A DNA stretch of 64,000 nt from Enterococcus_D sp050529585 (GTDB lineage: Bacteria > Bacillota > Bacilli > Lactobacillales > Enterococcaceae), in NCBI RefSeq assembly GCF_050529585.1, contig NZ_CP172882.1, positions 1,240,001 through 1,304,000 on the forward strand, given 5' to 3'. How positions within the stretch are numbered: position 1 is the first letter of the stretch; the number at the start of each line of letters is the position of its first letter. Position numbers and translations under genes: made by a program. The notes beneath the pieces are model-generated. The model ran no database searches. It was given only the letters and a program-made list of their open reading frames with translations, and was not told where the DNA came from. Below, one piece after another: positions 35,459-44,255 of this stretch.

Positions 35459-35512
35459 AAGATAAAAGCTAACGAAGCATCTTTCAGCATCGTTAGCTTT
35501 TATCTTTTTGTT
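35459..35512. terminator. Bidirectional terminator between hisIE and the rRNA methyltransferase
   Basis: A 17-base perfect inverted repeat (AAGATAAAAGCTAACGA and its complement) with flanking T run, between convergent genes. Confidence 0.93.
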
Positions 35513-35513
35513 A

Positions 35514-36890
35514 TTATATACGCGTCAACTTCACCACGACTTCACAACGTGCTGTTTGCGGAAACATATCAACTGATTGCAAGTAATCTACACGAAAGAC
35601 TTTTGTTAATTTCACAAGGTCGCGAGCAAGGGTCGACACGTTGCATGAAATATAGACCATTTTTTTTGGCGGCTGTTGAACGATTGCCTGTAAGAGCTTA
35701 TCATCTAAGCCAGTTCGTGGTGGATCGACAATAATGCTATCCGGCTTGAAGCCTTGCTTGAACCATTTAGGCAGCAATTCTTCGGCAGTGCCAGTTTCAT
35801 AGTGTGTATTGGTTGCACCGATTCTTCTGGCATTTTCTTTGGCATTCTCAATAGCTTGAGGGATGATATCCATGCCGCGCACTTCTTTGGCTTGTTTCGC
35901 AACACTTAAACCGATCGTCCCTACGCCACAATAGGCGTCAACTACTGTTTCATCTTTCGTCAAAGCGAGTGCTTTGATGCCTTCTTGATAAAGGATACTG
36001 GTTTGCTGCGGGTTCAATTGGAAAAAGGCTCGGGCAGATAGGTCAAAAGTCAATTCATTCAAGTGTTCTTCAATCGATTCTTTGCCCCACAAATGAATCG
36101 TATCATCTCCCATGACCAATGATGTCTTCTTACTCTGAACATTTTGCATAATTGACACTACTTGCGGCAGGCGTTGATTGATCTCTCGGATCAACGCATT
36201 TTTTTGCGGCAGTTTTGGTGAATTGGTAATAAAGACCAATTGAATTTCGCCAGTCGCAATACCCACTCGTACCATCAAGGTTCTAAGGATCCCACTGTTT
36301 TTTCGCTCATCGTAAATTGGTATCTGGTATTTATTCAATAATTGAACAATCCGATTGATGACCAATTGTGTATCTTGTTCTTGTACTAGGCAATCATCGA
36401 TGGCGACCAAACGATGAGAGTCCATTTCATATAAACCGGCTTCGACCCGTTTCGATTGCGTATTATAGCGTAATTGAAATTGGGCTTTATTCCGATAATG
36501 CCAAGGTTCATCCATGCCTAATGTATCCCGTAACACAAATTGGCGATAGCCTTGTGGTTTGAATTTTTCAAGTGCTTGTTTGAGCAAGTCTTTTTTAAAA
36601 TCCAACTGCTTGTCATAGACCAAATGTTGTAATTGACAGCCACCACATCGATCATAAAATTTACAAGGGGGCTGGATGCGATCGGGGCTTTTTTTGATGA
36701 TTTTGGTCATTTTGGCTTCGGCAAAACGTGGAGAAGCTTTGGTCACTTCAGCAATCACTTGTTCTCCGGGGAGCACACGGGGAACAAAGACAATCAGTTT
36801 TTTATAATAGCCGATTCCTTCACCATTGATACCCAATCGCTTGATCGTTAATTGTAATTTCTGTCCTGGTTCAACTTGTATATTTGCCAT
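35514..36890 (-). CDS. rlmCD: 23S rRNA (uracil-C5) methyltransferase, RlmD/RlmCD type
   Basis: A 458-residue SAM-dependent RNA m5U methyltransferase. N-terminal TRAM domain (about 1-60), an iron-sulfur cysteine set CKFYDRCGGC (with a fourth Cys earlier or later in the domain), the SAM-binding DAYCGVGTIGL and catalytic Cys in SCNVSTLARD. Gram-positive members with this layout modify 23S rRNA at U747 and U1939. AAGGAG precedes the ATG. Monocistronic, divergent from recX. Confidence 0.93.
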   Translation of the reverse strand: MANIQVEPGQKLQLTIKRLGINGEGIGYYKKLIVFVPRVLPGEQVIAEVTKASPRFAEAKMTKIIKKSPDRIQPPCKFYDRCGGCQLQHLVYDKQLDFKKDLLKQALEKFKPQGYRQFVLRDTLGMDEPWHYRNKAQFQLRYNTQSKRVEAGLYEMDSHRLVAIDDCLVQEQDTQLVINRIVQLLNKYQIPIYDERKNSGILRTLMVRVGIATGEIQLVFITNSPKLPQKNALIREINQRLPQVVSIMQNVQSKKTSLVMGDDTIHLWGKESIEEHLNELTFDLSARAFFQLNPQQTSILYQEGIKALALTKDETVVDAYCGVGTIGLSVAKQAKEVRGMDIIPQAIENAKENARRIGATNTHYETGTAEELLPKWFKQGFKPDSIIVDPPRTGLDDKLLQAIVQQPPKKMVYISCNVSTLARDLVKLTKVFRVDYLQSVDMFPQTARCEVVVKLTRI

Positions 36891-37002
36891 GATAGCTCCT
36901 TCAATAAGTATTCAATCTATTCTACCACAAAAGATCAGTTCTTTTTACGGGAATATCGCTAAAGTTATGTTAAAATAGAATGTACGTTCGTGAGGTGAAA
37001 AA

Positions 37003-37797
37003 ATGATTACAATCATTCGAATCAATAAAGGCAAAGGACCTTTTTATGAAGTGGAAACATCTGAAGGCGAAACATTACGGGTCTCAGAAGATCTCTTAGT
37101 GCGTTTCAGACTTTTAAAAGGCAAAGAACTAACGGAAGAAGATATCAAAGCAATCAAAAAAAGTGCCGGCTTTGATTTAGGTTTACAGCAAGCTATGAAC
37201 TATATCAGCTACCAACTACGCTCAGAAATGGAAGTCCGTACGTATTTGAAAGACAAAGAAATCGACAGTCACGACCGTAATTTGGTGGTTGAGCGGTTGA
37301 AAGAGCTCGGGCTGATCGATGACAAAATCTATGGTGAAAGTTATGTGCGTACACAAATCAGAATCAGTGACAAGGGGCCCATCGTGATCGGCCAACAGCT
37401 AAAAAAGAAAGGCCTAAAAGATCCGGTGATCCAAGAAGTCTTACCCTTGTATACAGAAGAATTGCAATTTGAGGTAGGGTATCATACGGCTGAAAAAGCG
37501 CTGCGTCGGTTTCAGCATAAAAGTCATAAAGAGACTTTACAAAAACTCAAATTACATTTGATGCAAAAAGGATTTCAGCAACAAGTCATCCAGATGATCT
37601 TGGATGAACTGCCAATGGAAAAAGATCAAGCGCAGGAAAACGATGCGCTGCAAAAAGAAGGGGCACGATTGATCCGCAGACATCAACGATTGCCTTTGAT
37701 GAAGCGCAAAATGAAAATCAAGCAAGCACTCTATCAAAAAGGGTTTTCGATCGAAGATATTCAACAATTTTTAGATGAGGAAGTCATGGATGAGTAA
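37003..37797 (+). CDS. recX: Regulatory protein RecX
   Basis: A 264-residue, charged, helical protein of the RecX family, which modulates RecA filaments. Three-helix repeats are visible, with typical pieces YLKDKEI, RLKELGLIDD and YGESYVRTQI. The length fits the longer Firmicute RecX. The stop overlaps the mutY start by eight bases, so recX and mutY are coupled DNA repair genes. Confidence 0.92.
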   Translation: MITIIRINKGKGPFYEVETSEGETLRVSEDLLVRFRLLKGKELTEEDIKAIKKSAGFDLGLQQAMNYISYQLRSEMEVRTYLKDKEIDSHDRNLVVERLKELGLIDDKIYGESYVRTQIRISDKGPIVIGQQLKKKGLKDPVIQEVLPLYTEELQFEVGYHTAEKALRRFQHKSHKETLQKLKLHLMQKGFQQQVIQMILDELPMEKDQAQENDALQKEGARLIRRHQRLPLMKRKMKIKQALYQKGFSIEDIQQFLDEEVMDE

Positions 37798-38944
37798 GCA
37801 GGAAATAGACTGGAGTCAGGAAAAAACCAAGCATTTTCAAGAAGACTTTTTAAACTGGTATCATTTAGCAAAAAGAAATTTGCCGTGGCGGGCAACCAAC
37901 GATCCTTATGCGATCTGGATCTCAGAAATCATGCTGCAGCAAACCAGAGTCGATACCGTGATTGGCTACTACTATCGTTTTATGGAAGAATTTCCAACGA
38001 TTCAAGCACTAGCGGACGCTGAAGAGCAAAAACTTTTAAAAGTTTGGGAAGGGTTGGGCTATTATTCTCGCGCCCGCAACCTAAAAGCAGCCGCTCAACA
38101 AATCGTCGCTATTTACCATGGCCAGATGCCAATGACGATGGACGACATTCGTTCACTTAAAGGGATCGGCCCTTATACAGCAGGAGCCATTGGCAGTATC
38201 GCTTTTGGTTTGCCAGAACCTGCGATCGATGGCAATGTGATGCGTGTGGTCAGTCGTTTATTTTGTAGCGATGCGGATATCGCCAAAGCCAGCAGCCGAC
38301 CTGTCTTCGATCAGAAGATGCGGCACCTCATGCCTGAAAGGGATACAGGAGCGTTCAATCAGGCTTTTATGGATCTAGGTTCCAGTATTTGTACGCCCAC
38401 ATCACCCAAATGTGAGGAATGTCCAATCAGCCAGTATTGTTTGGCCTATGCAGAAAATAAACAAACCCAATATCCGGTCAAAACAAAGAAACCCAAAGCC
38501 AAAGATGTCTATTTTGTGGCGGGTGCGATTGAAGATAATGGGTCATTTTTGCTGACACAACGAGGTGACACCGGTTTGTTGGCGTCAATGTGGCATTTTC
38601 CTTTACGGGAAGTGACCAAGTCAGAATATCAGGAACTGGCATCTTTATGGGAAAAAGACGATCAACCGGGTCAAATAGATTTGATCGCAGAAGAAAGTAC
38701 CCCAACTATCTTTTCTGATCTGCCAGTGATTTGGCAAAAACGTCATTTTGGTGAAGTCACTCATTTGTTCACTCATTTGAAGTGGCATATCTTGCTTTTT
38801 TATGGTGTGAAGCGCACCTCTTTCTCGGTTGAGTCGGGGAGATGGGTTCCGGAATCGGCATTCGATGCATTTGTTTTTCCTAAACCGCAGCAAAAATTGG
38901 TCGCGCAATTAAAGAAATATCAGAAACTCGATAAAGATTTCTAG
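37790..38944 (+). CDS. mutY: A/G-specific adenine glycosylase
   Basis: A 384-residue glycosylase that removes adenine mispaired with 8-oxoguanine. Glu46 (ISEIMLQQTRV), the helix-hairpin-helix LKGIGPYTAGAI, the catalytic Asp in AIDGNVMRV, and the complete 4Fe-4S set C-x6-C-x2-C-x5-C (CTPTSPKCEECPISQYC) are present. The C-terminal NUDIX-like domain recognises 8-oxoG. GAGGAA eight bases before the ATG at 37790 sets the start. Confidence 0.96.
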   Translation: MSKQEIDWSQEKTKHFQEDFLNWYHLAKRNLPWRATNDPYAIWISEIMLQQTRVDTVIGYYYRFMEEFPTIQALADAEEQKLLKVWEGLGYYSRARNLKAAAQQIVAIYHGQMPMTMDDIRSLKGIGPYTAGAIGSIAFGLPEPAIDGNVMRVVSRLFCSDADIAKASSRPVFDQKMRHLMPERDTGAFNQAFMDLGSSICTPTSPKCEECPISQYCLAYAENKQTQYPVKTKKPKAKDVYFVAGAIEDNGSFLLTQRGDTGLLASMWHFPLREVTKSEYQELASLWEKDDQPGQIDLIAEESTPTIFSDLPVIWQKRHFGEVTHLFTHLKWHILLFYGVKRTSFSVESGRWVPESAFDAFVFPKPQQKLVAQLKKYQKLDKDF

Positions 38945-38973
38945 GCAAAGGAGTCTTTTATTGCTATAATTAT

Positions 38974-38985
38974 ACCGATGTCGGT
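38974..38985. promoter_or_regulatory. Short palindrome upstream of the DUF402 gene
   Basis: ACCGA-TG-TCGGT lies close to TATAAT at 38964-38969, about 55 bases before the next start. It could be an operator or chance. Confidence 0.3.
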
Positions 38986-39037
38986 GTAATGAACACCCAA
39001 ACAAAACGCAAGGTCACTTGCTGAGGGAAGGGTTGCT

Positions 39038-39571
39038 ATGCGAGTTCCAAAAGAAGGAGAGTTTGTAAGCATTCAAAGTTACAAACATGACGGCAATTTG
39101 CATCGAACGTGGCGGGATACGATGGTCTTAAAGACCAGCGAATTTTCAGTGATTGGCGTCAATGATCATACATTGGTGACTGAATCAGATGGGAGACGCT
39201 GGGTTACCCGTGAACCAGCAATTGTATATTTTCATAAAAAATACTGGTTTAATGTAATCGCAATGATTAGAGAAAAGGGGGTTTCCTATTATTGTAATCT
39301 TGCTTCACCGTACTTACTTGATGAAGAGGCATTGAAATATATCGATTATGACCTTGATATCAAAGTATTTCCCGATGGCGAGAAACGTTTACTAGATGTG
39401 GATGAGTATGAATTACACAGTAAAATCATGCACTATCCGCAAGACACGGACTTTATTCTCAAGGAGAATGTCAAAATTTTAGTAGATTGGATCAATAATG
39501 GTAAAGGACCTTTTTCACCAGGGTACGTAGAGATATGGTATGATCGCTACAAGCAGTTGTCTCAAAGATAA
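39038..39571 (+). CDS. DUF402 nucleoside tri-/diphosphate phosphatase
   Basis: A 177-residue cytoplasmic protein of the UPF0374/DUF402 family. Characterised relatives hydrolyse nucleoside tri- and diphosphates with metal ions. Family pieces include HRTWRDTMVL, YFHKKYWFNVIAM, YYCNLASPYL, DYDLDIKVFPDG and the late PQDTDFILKEN. The start follows GAGGGAAGG. It stands alone between mutY and a terminator. Confidence 0.88.
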   Translation: MRVPKEGEFVSIQSYKHDGNLHRTWRDTMVLKTSEFSVIGVNDHTLVTESDGRRWVTREPAIVYFHKKYWFNVIAMIREKGVSYYCNLASPYLLDEEALKYIDYDLDIKVFPDGEKRLLDVDEYELHSKIMHYPQDTDFILKENVKILVDWINNGKGPFSPGYVEIWYDRYKQLSQR

Positions 39572-39605
39572 GGCGAATGAGGGATGAACTCATTGAACCG
39601 CAAAG

Positions 39606-39640
39606 CTTCAACCAATTTGGTTGAAGTTTTTTGTTTTTTT
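39606..39640 (+). terminator. Terminator after the DUF402 gene
   Basis: CTTCAACCAA / TTGGTTGAAG arms followed by a long T-rich stretch. Confidence 0.88.
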
Positions 39641-39772
39641 ATATAGTTTTTTTGCAAGCAATGGATATCTTTCGCCAATTTCCTTGCTTTATTTTATACT
39701 AAAAAGAGGTTAAGTTTAATTTAAGGTACCATTGTTACGCTGAAGATCAGTAATTGATAAGGATGTTGAAAA

Positions 39773-40765
39773 ATGAAGAAAGCAATTTTGTTTGTAACAA
39801 CCGTATTTATTTTAGCTGGTATGATGGCTATCGCGGTCAAGACCAATCAGGCAGCAGGTGATACCTCCGATACATCGATTCAAGCGGATACAACGGAATC
39901 CAGCGAAACCATCGCATCATCTTCTGCTGATTCCGCTAGTACCAGAACGCAAAGCACAGTCAAGAAAGTTCAGATATATGTTGATCCAGCACTCTATGAT
40001 GTGACTGTCGAAAGCGAAAATGACTATGTTCAAGTTTACCAGACAGTGGAGTGCTCAAATGTAGTGGGGAAAGTACATCGTGGCTCTTGGGCGGATTATG
40101 TATCTGAAACCGATACGTTGATCCAAATCAAAACGGATGATGGACTTAATGGCTATATTCCAAAGGCAAATGGGGAAATATCTGAGGTTCAAGTAAATGA
40201 TGCACCGCAATCATTATCTGATTTCAAAATCGTTTTAGATGCAGGTCACGGCGGGGAAGACTCAGGCGCCTTATCGACGGATGGTACAATCATGGAAAAA
40301 AATTTAACATTAGCGACTGTATTAACGATTGGTCAAACACTGCAAGATGCTGGCGTCCAAGTGAGTTATACCCGTACGAAAGACGAATATTTGGCTTTGG
40401 CAGATATTGCTGCTATTTCATTGGCTGATGCGCCAGATTTATTTTTGAGTATCCACTATGATAATTATAACTATCCCAATGGGAACCATGGTTTTACAGT
40501 TTATTATTATTATCCGACTTACGAGACCACCGCTACGAAGATTGCGACCAATTTGACTGCTCAAATCGATTTGGCGAATAACGGTCCTCGTTTCGGCAAT
40601 TATTTTGTGATCAGAGAACAATATGTACCGTCGATATTGATTGAATTGGGTTATTTGAATAGCGACTATGATTTAAGTATCATCACAGAAGATGGGTATG
40701 CAGAAAAAGTTGCTGCGAGTTTACTTGATACACTGAAAGAAATCGTTGCCGAGAATCAACCATGA
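39773..40765 (+). CDS. N-acetylmuramoyl-L-alanine amidase with SH3-like domain
   Basis: A 330-residue secreted wall hydrolase. Signal peptide about 1-28 (KK, then a hydrophobic core, cleavage near QAA-G), a Ser/Thr-rich linker to about 65, an SH3b-like domain (about 66-140), then an Amidase_3 zinc domain (about 153-328). Zinc and catalytic residues are in VLDAGHGGEDSGA, MEKNLTL, SIHYDN and ILIELGYL. It cleaves the MurNAc-L-Ala bond in peptidoglycan. No LPXTG anchor or LysM repeats. Monocistronic, with its own terminator. Confidence 0.92.
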   Translation: MKKAILFVTTVFILAGMMAIAVKTNQAAGDTSDTSIQADTTESSETIASSSADSASTRTQSTVKKVQIYVDPALYDVTVESENDYVQVYQTVECSNVVGKVHRGSWADYVSETDTLIQIKTDDGLNGYIPKANGEISEVQVNDAPQSLSDFKIVLDAGHGGEDSGALSTDGTIMEKNLTLATVLTIGQTLQDAGVQVSYTRTKDEYLALADIAAISLADAPDLFLSIHYDNYNYPNGNHGFTVYYYYPTYETTATKIATNLTAQIDLANNGPRFGNYFVIREQYVPSILIELGYLNSDYDLSIITEDGYAEKVAASLLDTLKEIVAENQP

Positions 40766-40770
40766 CGATA

Positions 40771-40817
40771 AAAATAATCGCTAGTCACGAATAACTTTCG
40801 TGACTAGCGATTATTTT
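40771..40817. terminator. Bidirectional terminator between amidase and GNAT genes
   Basis: A 20-base perfect inverted repeat (AAAATAATCGCTAGTCACGA and its complement) with a seven-base loop between convergent genes. Confidence 0.95.
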
Positions 40818-41258
40818 TTAAGAGGATAAAACTTTCGTCATTTTGATATGCGGCATATCAGCGTCTAAGAAGACCTCTCCTTCGGTTTGATACCCTAATT
40901 TTTGATAAAATTCTTGTGCGGTCAATTGAGCGCCTAAGGTAATTTTTTTGATATGCTGGGTTCGGGCAAATGCTTCGGCGCCATCAATCAAAATGCGGCC
41001 ATATCCGTGTCCGCGATGCACTTTGGGCACGGCCATTCGCTGTAATTTCATGATGTGATCGGTGAGTGGCAAGAAGCGGAGCGTTGCTACTGGCTGATTT
41101 TGGTCATCATATAAGACAAAATGGATGGCCAAAGCTTCATTTTCATCCACTTCTAATGCGAGTGGCACACCTTGTTCTTTGACAAATACCGTATTTCTGA
41201 TTTTTAAGGAAGCTAAATAGATTTCACTTAGCGTATCTTTTGTTTGTGCAACATGCAT
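40818..41258 (-). CDS. GNAT family N-acetyltransferase
   Basis: A 146-residue single-domain GNAT. The acetyl-CoA pyrophosphate loop is VHRGHGYGRILI; RNTVFVKEQGVP near the start and LGAQLTAQEFYQKLGY near the end resemble the YjcF/ElaA subgroup. Substrate unknown. GAGGTG lies seven bases before the ATG. Its leader contains a 14-base tandem repeat. Confidence 0.9.
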   Translation of the reverse strand: MHVAQTKDTLSEIYLASLKIRNTVFVKEQGVPLALEVDENEALAIHFVLYDDQNQPVATLRFLPLTDHIMKLQRMAVPKVHRGHGYGRILIDGAEAFARTQHIKKITLGAQLTAQEFYQKLGYQTEGEVFLDADMPHIKMTKVLSS

Positions 41259-41279
41259 ATCAGTTCACCTCAATAAATT

Positions 41280-41322
41280 TTTGATTATTTTTATTTGATT
41301 ATTTTTATTTGATTATTTTTAA
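41280..41322. repeat. Three tandem copies of a 14-base AT-rich unit
   Basis: TTTGATTATTTTTA is repeated three times head to tail between the GNAT gene and the AI-2E transporter gene. A minus-strand TATACT is located at about 41327-41332, so the repeats would be in the untranslated leader of the GNAT mRNA. Confidence 0.9.
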
Positions 41323-41393
41323 TAGTATAGCATTTTTTTCTATAAAAAATCTTTTTCCTCCTTAAGTCGCAAGCTTTTTTTTACGAAGTATTC

Positions 41394-41399
41394 TATAAT
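41394..41399 (+). promoter_or_regulatory. -10 element before the AI-2E family gene
   Basis: TATAAT lies 23 bases before the TTG start; no good -35 is visible. Confidence 0.4.
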
Positions 41400-41421
41400 G
41401 TAGAAAAAAGGAGGGAATTAT

Positions 41422-42537
41422 TTGTTCGATAAAATCAAACAATCAAAACTGTTCTTTTGGTCGTTAGAGTCTTTGGTTATAGTGACACTGGTTTTTGTCC
41501 TAAGTAAAATCAATTTCTTATTCGCACCAGTTGGAACATTTTTTTCTACTTTATTCGCCCCGGTCTTGATTGCGGGTTTTCTATACTATCTCCTAAACCC
41601 AATCGTGGTTTTTCTCATGAAAACGACGAAACTGAAAAGGGTTTTTGCGGTGATCATTGTTCTGTTGCTATTGTTGGGTGCAATCGTTTTGATGTTCTTC
41701 AGCGTGATCCCGAATTTGATCAGCCAAATTTCGTCATTGGCAGAAAATATTCCTAGTTTTGCCCGCAACATGGAAAACTGGATATACTCGATGGCTGATG
41801 ATCCATTCTTTAAACAAATCGATATTGCGCAACAACTTGAAAATTTAAACCTTTCCTATGGAACGATCATTCAACAGTTTTTGAGCGGTCTGTCTACTAG
41901 CTTGGGATCGATCGTCGGCACGATTGCGTCGGCAACAATGATTATAGTGACAGTCCCTTTTATCTTGTTTTATATGCTGAAAGATGGCGAAAAATTGGTT
42001 CCGAATATCCAAAGTGTTTTTCCTGAAAAAAGACGGGAACAAATTGTCGGTCTATTGAGTGATTTGAATAAAACGTTGTCGAATTATATCAGTGGGCAGG
42101 CAATCGAGTGTATTTTCGTTGGGACCTTTACGTTTATTGGTTACTGGATCATAGGGGTCAATTATGCCTTCCTTTTCGGTGTGATTGCTGGAATCACGAA
42201 TTTGATTCCTTACTTGGGACCTTATCTTGGGTTGATTCCTGCAGTGCTGGTCACGATTTTTGACGAGCCATTCCGTGCGCTGCTTTGTTGTGTGGTAGTT
42301 TTGATCGTGCAACAACTTGATGGCAACGTCATTTATCCAAACGTAATCGGTAAATCATTGGCGATCCATCCTTTGACCATCATCTTGGTTTTATTAGTGG
42401 CTGGAAATATTGCTGGACTATTGGGTATTTTCTTAGGCGTGCCTTTCTATGCTATTTGTCGAACGATCGTGATTTTTATTGCACGTTTGGTGAGAGATGA
42501 TAAGAGTAAGAAGAATCAAGAACGCCTTTTTGAATGA
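41422..42537 (+). CDS. AI-2E family transporter (TTG start)
   Basis: A 371-residue membrane protein of the AI-2E (UPF0118, YdbI/PerM) family, with about eight TM helices. The family core GITNLIPYLGPYLG and LDGNVIYPNVIGKS-type tract are present. Members export varied substrates, some act as Na+/H+ antiporters, so the family name does not prove AI-2 transport. GGAGGG precedes the TTG. Single-gene unit. Confidence 0.9.
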   Translation: MFDKIKQSKLFFWSLESLVIVTLVFVLSKINFLFAPVGTFFSTLFAPVLIAGFLYYLLNPIVVFLMKTTKLKRVFAVIIVLLLLLGAIVLMFFSVIPNLISQISSLAENIPSFARNMENWIYSMADDPFFKQIDIAQQLENLNLSYGTIIQQFLSGLSTSLGSIVGTIASATMIIVTVPFILFYMLKDGEKLVPNIQSVFPEKRREQIVGLLSDLNKTLSNYISGQAIECIFVGTFTFIGYWIIGVNYAFLFGVIAGITNLIPYLGPYLGLIPAVLVTIFDEPFRALLCCVVVLIVQQLDGNVIYPNVIGKSLAIHPLTIILVLLVAGNIAGLLGIFLGVPFYAICRTIVIFIARLVRDDKSKKNQERLFE

Positions 42538-42591
42538 TAAGAGTGACTGATGTTTTTTATTGCAAAGAAAAATAGTTTGTGATACGATTTT

Positions 42592-42620
42592 ATCGTGGGC
42601 ATAGCCCACGATTTTTTTTA
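42592..42620 (+). terminator. Terminator after the AI-2E family gene
   Basis: ATCGTGGGC, ATA loop, GCCCACGAT and a T run. Confidence 0.93.
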
Positions 42621-42652
42621 GAATAAATGGAAAATAAGGAGAGAATGCTATT

Positions 42653-44029
42653 ATGAATGCTGACCCCGAGAGTCAGTCGCTTTTAGCGCAAATTTTATTG
42701 TTGATCGTTTTGACATTAATCAATGCCTTTTTAGCGGCTTCGGAAATTGCGGTTGTTTCAGTCAACAAAAACCGTATTGAACAAAAGGCGGAAGAAGGAA
42801 ATGTCAAATCACAAAAATTATTGAAAGTTATTGAGAATCCAACAAACTTCTTGTCAACGATCCAAGTTGGGATCACACTAGTCAATATCTTATCTGGGGC
42901 TTCTCTGGCAGACACGCTTTCAACTAAACTAGCACCGTATCTAGGTGGAGGTTCAGCTGCCAAAAGTTTAGCGAATATCATTGTATTGGCAATATTGACG
43001 TATGTGTCGATCGTTTTTGGTGAGTTGTATCCAAAACGAATTGCGATGAACAAGTCAGAGGAAGTTGCACAATTTACTTCTGGTGTCATTCGTGCGATTG
43101 GAACGATCGCAAAACCATTTGTTTGGTTCTTATCTGCCTCAACTAGTTTGCTGGCACGAATCACACCGATGGAATTTGATGATGAAGATACGAAAATGAC
43201 CCGAGATGAAATGCGGTATATGTTGGAAACTGAAGGTGTATTTGAAGAAGATGAGTTGGAAATGCTGCAAGGGATCTTCTCATTGGATACCAAAGTTGCC
43301 CGTGAAGTGATGGTTCCACGTACCTCAGCTTTCATGGTGGATATCAATGACTCAGTAGAAGAAATTTTGAATGAAATTTTAGCAGAAAACTATTCTCGTA
43401 TTCCTGTATATAACGAGGACAAAGATAAAGTTGTTGGTGTGTTGCATACCAAAAATCTTTTGAAATGTGCTTATCAGTACGGATTTGAATCAATGGATAT
43501 CAAACAAATCCTGCAAGAACCATTATTTGTTCCGGAAACAGTTTTTATTGATGACTTATTGTATGAATTGAAGAAAACCCAAAATCAAATGGCGATTTTA
43601 CTTGATGAATATGGTGGAGTCGTCGGTCTTGTGACATTAGAAGACTTATTAGAAGAAATCGTTGGTGAAATCGATGATGAATCGGATGAAGTTGAAGAGT
43701 TATATGAGAAAATCTCCGATCATGAATATGTGATCCAAGGTCGAATGTTGATCGATGATTTTAACGAAGCATTTAATATGAGTTTGCATATGAGTGATGT
43801 CGACACGATGGCGGGGTATTTGATCACTGCATTAGGAATGATTCCTGATGATGGAGAAAAACTTTCATTTGAAGTGGATAATGTGACGCTGATTTCAGAG
43901 GAGATGGAAGGATCCAGAGTATTGAAGATTCGTGTGAAATTCCATGATCCTGAAGATCACGACATTGAACCGGAAGAAGAAAGACGCTATTTCCGCAAAG
44001 ATTTTGAACAAGATGAACCAAGAAGATAA
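42653..44029 (+). CDS. CNNM/HlyC-CorC family protein with CBS domains
   Basis: A 458-residue protein: a CNNM (DUF21) membrane domain with about four TM helices (1-175), a CBS pair (about 215-340; ATP or AMP sensing), and a C-terminal CorC_HlyC domain (about 355-440). AREVMVPRTS before the CBS domains and LLDEYGGVVGLVTLEDLLEEIVGEI are family hallmarks. Likely role: magnesium or cobalt efflux and Mg2+ homeostasis (MpfA-like). AAGGAGAG precedes the ATG. Confidence 0.92.
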   Translation: MNADPESQSLLAQILLLIVLTLINAFLAASEIAVVSVNKNRIEQKAEEGNVKSQKLLKVIENPTNFLSTIQVGITLVNILSGASLADTLSTKLAPYLGGGSAAKSLANIIVLAILTYVSIVFGELYPKRIAMNKSEEVAQFTSGVIRAIGTIAKPFVWFLSASTSLLARITPMEFDDEDTKMTRDEMRYMLETEGVFEEDELEMLQGIFSLDTKVAREVMVPRTSAFMVDINDSVEEILNEILAENYSRIPVYNEDKDKVVGVLHTKNLLKCAYQYGFESMDIKQILQEPLFVPETVFIDDLLYELKKTQNQMAILLDEYGGVVGLVTLEDLLEEIVGEIDDESDEVEELYEKISDHEYVIQGRMLIDDFNEAFNMSLHMSDVDTMAGYLITALGMIPDDGEKLSFEVDNVTLISEEMEGSRVLKIRVKFHDPEDHDIEPEEERRYFRKDFEQDEPRR

Positions 44030-44037
44030 CCAATTAG

Positions 44038-44067
44038 AACCAGCGTTTTTGGGCGCTGGTTTTTTGT
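44038..44067 (+). terminator. Terminator after the CNNM gene
   Basis: AACCAGCG / CGCTGGTT arms followed by TTTTTT. Confidence 0.9.
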
Positions 44068-44255
44068 TTGTGCATTTTTTTTTAGAATCCTCTTGTATTG
44101 TCGAAAAGAAAAAGGTAGGATATAAGAGTAAATTAGTACAGTCAAAAAACAGATAAAAGAACGTTCATAATTTTAAAAATGAGCATTTTAGTTGCAATTT
44201 TCTTTAAATAAAGCGAGTATAGATGATAAACGATAACGGATGGAGGATGCTTTTA

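Noticed and set aside
41280..41322. Tandem repeat as a CRISPR array
   Set aside because: Units are 14 bases and directly adjacent with no spacers; no cas genes nearby.
42673..43347. 224-codon minus-strand open frame opposite the CNNM gene
   Set aside because: It lies wholly within a gene with clear domains, has no ribosome binding site, and its sequence has no recognisable motif. It is a shadow frame.
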